A DNA stretch of 29,414 nt, from positions 1 to 29,414 of the IMG/VR virus record IMGVR_UViG_3300020129_000306; one strand, written 5' to 3'. Below are positions 27,200 through 29,414 of this stretch, piece after piece. This stretch comes from a virus. A program made the position numbers and the translations under genes. The notes beneath the pieces were generated by a model. That model saw nothing but the letters and a program-made list of their open reading frames with translations, was not told the origin of the DNA and made no database searches. Within the stretch, counting starts at the first letter, position 1. The number at the start of each line of letters is the position of its first letter.

Positions 27200-27669
27200 T
27201 CGGCTACGCACAGCGTGAGATCTTCACGCCTCTGGAACTGAAGCTGCGCGATCACGCGAACACTCTTGTCGCAATCGCGCCGTACGAGATCGACGGCGAG
27301 CCTGTGCGTTGTCACGAGCTCGCCCGCGCGATCGGCGCCGTCCTGGGGCTTCAGCACGAAGACGGTCGTTTCGGTTTCGTAGAGCACACGTGGCTTTGGA
27401 CGAAGCCGATCGATCGTGAACACGCGCCTTGGATGCTTCCGAACATTCTCGACGTGTACGTGCCAGGCAGCGTGCCGCAGGTGCAGTTGATCGACACGCA
27501 ACACACCGGGCTCCCGCAGCGCAGCTACTACGCGCTCTCGAACGTATTCGACGCCGTCATCCGGTACAACGTCATCGACAAGCTCGCTCACGCATTCACA
27601 GAGTCGAAGCTCTGGCCGTTGGAAGGGCTCACTGAAACCTTAAGAGAGGTGATCGATGGCCGCCGCTAA
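27196..27669 (+). CDS. Unknown phage protein, 157 aa
   Basis: The ATG at 27196 overlaps the ThyX TGA. The product reads MIGYAQREIFTPLELKLRDH, ANTLVAIAPYEIDGEPVRCH and HTWLWTKPID...LPNILDVYVPGSVPQVQLID. This resembles an uncharacterised phage family with EHTWLW...ILDVY.VG..P.VQL.D. The function is unknown; its place between ThyX and dCTP deaminase hints at nucleotide metabolism but does not show it. It overlaps the following gene by 14 bases. Confidence 0.6.
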   Translation: MIGYAQREIFTPLELKLRDHANTLVAIAPYEIDGEPVRCHELARAIGAVLGLQHEDGRFGFVEHTWLWTKPIDREHAPWMLPNILDVYVPGSVPQVQLIDTQHTGLPQRSYYALSNVFDAVIRYNVIDKLAHAFTESKLWPLEGLTETLREVIDGRR

Positions 27670-27868
27670 AAAGAAAAAGAAGCAAGAGGAAGCGCCTCCG
27701 TTCGTACAGATCACCGTGTCCTCTTCAGAGTCAGGTGGCGACTGCCTCTACGGCTTGGACGAGAAAGGCCGTGTGTGGCTTCGACCTACCGATTCGGCAG
27801 GAACGAGCTGCGACGGGTGGGAGCTCATCGACAACAAGGTTTGGAAATCAAAGAAGAGGCGCCGATGA
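27656..27868 (+). CDS. Small beta-rich phage protein, 70 aa
   Basis: The ATG at 27656 lies inside the end of the upstream gene (14-base overlap). The product begins MAAAKKKKKQEEAPPFVQIT and reads DCLYGLDEKGRVWLRP...GWELIDNKVW. The pattern (FVQIx..... LYgLdekGrVW..... W) is common in small phage proteins of unknown role. It ends with lysines and arginines (KSKKRRR), giving basic tails at both ends. Confidence 0.6.
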   Translation: MAAAKKKKKQEEAPPFVQITVSSSESGGDCLYGLDEKGRVWLRPTDSAGTSCDGWELIDNKVWKSKKRRR

Positions 27869-28428
27869 TTCTCTCCGGGCTCGAGATCAAGAAACAACGC
27901 GAAGCCGGAACGATCCTCATCGATCCGTTCAACCCCATGCAGGTCAACCCTGCGAGCTACGACTTGCGGCTCGGGAGCACCATCAAAACGTACAAGCGCG
28001 GCCGTTATCGGAACCTGCTCGACACCGAGCGGCGAACGCTAGACTCCGCCAACAAGTCGACGCTCGAGTGCGAAACAGACCACATCCCTCACACCGGTTT
28101 CTTGCTCCACCCTGGCACACTCTATCTCATGCATACGATCGAGCGTGTGCGCACGGACCTCTTCGTACCGATCGTCGACGGGAAGAGTTCCGTCGGGCGC
28201 TTGGGTGTCTTCGTGCACGTCACGGCAGGGTTCGGCGATCCTGGGTTCGATGGGCAGTACACGCTCGAGGTCCTCGTCACGTACCCGACGAAGGTGTACG
28301 CAGGGATGCGTTTCTGCCAGATCCGTTTTCACGCGATCCAAGGCGAGTTCCAACTGTACGACGGGAACTACCGAGACGCTTACTCGGAGGGCCCGCAGCC
28401 TTCGCGCATCTGGAGACAGTTTGAATGA
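27865..28428 (+). CDS. dcd: dCTP deaminase (dUTPase-fold)
   Basis: The 187-residue product begins MILSGLEIKKQREAGTILID and has PASYDLRLG, VDGKSSVGRLGVFVHVTAGF and DPGFDGQYTLEV. This is the trimeric dUTPase/Dcd fold. R112 and the glutamate E135 of TLEV match the dCTP deaminase active site. It would deaminate dCTP to dUTP (or directly to dUMP if bifunctional), feeding ThyX. The start is the ATG at 27865, overlapping the upstream TGA. A bifunctional Dcd/Dut is possible, since no separate dUTPase is visible in the window. Confidence 0.85.
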   Translation: MILSGLEIKKQREAGTILIDPFNPMQVNPASYDLRLGSTIKTYKRGRYRNLLDTERRTLDSANKSTLECETDHIPHTGFLLHPGTLYLMHTIERVRTDLFVPIVDGKSSVGRLGVFVHVTAGFGDPGFDGQYTLEVLVTYPTKVYAGMRFCQIRFHAIQGEFQLYDGNYRDAYSEGPQPSRIWRQFE

Positions 28429-28712
28429 CGCGCAAGCTCGAAGACATCGCGTTGTACATGAACCGCATGGTTCTCGTCCGGAAAGGGATCGTCGAGATCA
28501 AGGGAGTGCAACCGCTCGACAGCATACGGCCGCCAGGGTTCTGGGATGGCACGATCGTCTCGGCGAAAGAGAAAGTAACGGAAGGCGTCCTGGTCGATCA
28601 CGTACTCGGAGTCCGCTTGAGCTTCGGAACGTCACGCAACGACATGGTCATCAACGTCTCGTTTCTCGATGAACGGTGGAAGCTTCGGTACCCTGGAAAG
28701 AATGAGGCGTGA
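28425..28712 (+). CDS. Unknown phage protein, 95 aa
   Basis: The ATG at 28425 overlaps the dCTP deaminase TGA. The product begins MTRKLEDIALYMNRMVLVRK and reads SIRPPGFWDGTIVSAKEKVT and VINVSFLDERWKLRYPG. It is beta-rich and soluble. No family was recognised. The stop overlaps the next GTG. Confidence 0.6.
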   Translation: MTRKLEDIALYMNRMVLVRKGIVEIKGVQPLDSIRPPGFWDGTIVSAKEKVTEGVLVDHVLGVRLSFGTSRNDMVINVSFLDERWKLRYPGKNEA

Positions 28713-28927
28713 CGGACTACAAGCTCGTGAAGGTGCTCTCCGAAGATCTTGTCGGCGTGACGAGCTCTGAGCACGGGCGGCAGCTCTGGCAAAAGGTGAA
28801 GCTACGCAAACAGAAGCGGTGCACGGACTGCGGCGTCTACATCCCGAAGGGAACGGTGTGCTGGTCGCCGATCACGCACCAGTTGAACCGAATGCACCGG
28901 ATCCATATAGACTGTTTGAAAACCTGA
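28709..28927 (+). CDS. Zinc-ribbon protein, 72 aa
   Basis: The GTG at 28709 overlaps the upstream TGA. The product has CTDCGVYIPKGTVCWSPITH and RMHRIHIDCLK: CxxC plus a third cysteine and several histidines, matching a treble-clef or zinc-ribbon pattern. The CGxxIPKG element also occurs in the zinc ribbon of 2917-3210 (CGKAIPAG). Partner unknown. Confidence 0.65.
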   Translation: MTDYKLVKVLSEDLVGVTSSEHGRQLWQKVKLRKQKRCTDCGVYIPKGTVCWSPITHQLNRMHRIHIDCLKT

Positions 28928-29259
28928 TGGACATGCGGAGAATCATCGTCATCGACGGCGTGCTAGATCTAGCTGGCGCGCGTGCCGTCGAATACGCCCT
29001 TCTCCGCCGTCAAGACGTCGCGATCATACGATTCGATGATCCGCCGCTGCGGTTAGAGCAGGACTACTACGACGCGATGCTGGACTTCGAGCGCGCCGTC
29101 AAGCGCATCAAGTCGGAGCTCAAAATTGCGTACCGAGCCGCGCGTGAAGCGGCCGTCAAAGCAGATCGCAGGCCGCGAGAGATCCCCGAGTCACAGTTCA
29201 AGAAACCGACGTTCACACGCCGCGCGTGTGGTGGACGATGGCGCGTGATGCGCGCCTAG
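28927..29259 (+). CDS. Unknown phage protein, 110 aa
   Basis: The ATG at 28927 shares a base with the upstream TGA (TGATG). The product begins MDMRRIIVIDGVLDLAGARA and includes VEYALLRRQDVAIIRFDDPP, then a helical charged half (DFERAVKRIKSELKIAYRAA). It ends RVMRA with a TAG at 29257-29259. The tmRNA begins 22 bases downstream. No family was recognised. Confidence 0.6.
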   Translation: MDMRRIIVIDGVLDLAGARAVEYALLRRQDVAIIRFDDPPLRLEQDYYDAMLDFERAVKRIKSELKIAYRAAREAAVKADRRPREIPESQFKKPTFTRRACGGRWRVMRA

Positions 29260-29281
29260 TGTAGTGTTCAACGGTTCGTCA

Positions 29282-29414
29282 GGGGCCGATCGGCTTCGAC
29301 GTGGGAAGGAAGGACGAGTCAGCGTGCAGAGGCGCCTGTACCTCCAAAACGGGCAACGTATTTGCGAACGACAACGCAAACGCCGTGGCGGCCTAAAACC
29401 CCGCGACCGTCTTC
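29282..29414 (+). ncRNA. ssrA: tmRNA, 5' part (cut by window edge)
   Basis: The sequence GGGGCCGATCGGCTTCGACG at 29282-29301 is the classical tmRNA 5' end (GGGGCxGAxxxGxTTCGACG). The segment AGCGTGCAGAGG corresponds to the helix normally reading GTGCATGCCGAGG. The tag frame then reads GCG AAC GAC AAC GCA AAC GCC GTG GCG GCC TAA (29364-29396), giving ANDNANAVAA, close to the usual AND...ALAA tag. The 3' part with the Ala acceptor arm and TTCGAATC lies beyond the window. It would rescue stalled ribosomes and tag the peptide for proteolysis. There is no visible promoter immediately upstream, so it may be processed from the operon transcript. Confidence 0.9.

Noticed and set aside
1-29414. CRISPR array or tRNA genes
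   Set aside because: No regularly spaced repeats and no cloverleaf-like sequence with a TTCGAATC-type arm were seen by eye; a tRNA search program would be needed to exclude a divergent tRNA.

Overview
The window looks like a stretch of a tailed double-stranded DNA phage (or prophage) genome that carries its replication and nucleotide-metabolism functions. The evidence is a dense set of small genes chained by ATGA, GTGA or TGATG overlaps, plus phage-type families: a uracil-DNA glycosylase/DNA polymerase I fusion, an archaeo-eukaryotic-type primase, a VapE-type helicase, a Sak4-like ATPase, a Cas4/RecB-like nuclease, MazG-like enzymes, DUF3310, ThyX and a dCTP deaminase. No capsid, tail, terminase, lysis or integrase gene is recognisable, and no tRNA is visible. 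GC content is high by eye, which fits a high-GC bacterial host, but the host cannot be named from this sequence.

Layout. (1) 1-3718, leftward: about a dozen tiny coupled genes, including a SprT-like zinc metalloprotease. (2) 3719-3846: a divergent control region with nested inverted repeats. (3) 3847-6645, rightward: a complete rhomboid intramembrane protease coupled to small genes, among them a ribbon-helix-helix protein and a winged-helix-like protein. (4) 6683-10820, leftward: small Cys-rich and basic proteins, the primase, an HNH endonuclease, a DUF4406 protein, a membrane-anchored protein and a second ribbon-helix-helix protein. (5) 10821-10949: a second divergent control region. (6) 10950-18875, rightward: the VapE helicase (interrupted by an in-frame TAG), the nuclease, many small zinc-ribbon or membrane proteins and a MazG-like enzyme, closed by a clear intrinsic terminator. 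(7) 19110-29259, rightward: Sak4-like ATPase with an acidic-tailed partner, a divergent MazG-like protein, DUF3310, UDG-PolA, a SLOG-type DUF2493 protein, ThyX and dCTP deaminase. (8) 29282 to the right edge: the 5' part of a tmRNA with a readable tag frame.

How it fits together. Primase, VapE helicase, UDG-PolA, Cas4/RecB-like nuclease and Sak4-like ATPase make up a replication and recombination set. ThyX, dCTP deaminase, DUF4406, DUF3310 and the MazG-like proteins would tune the dNTP pool, especially dUMP/dTMP supply and uracil control, which matches the UDG domain on the polymerase. The points I would look at first are the phage-borne tmRNA, the TAG inside a conserved part of VapE together with other in-frame TAG extensions, the long hairpin with G-rich loop at the end of VapE, and the rhomboid protease with its palindromic control region.
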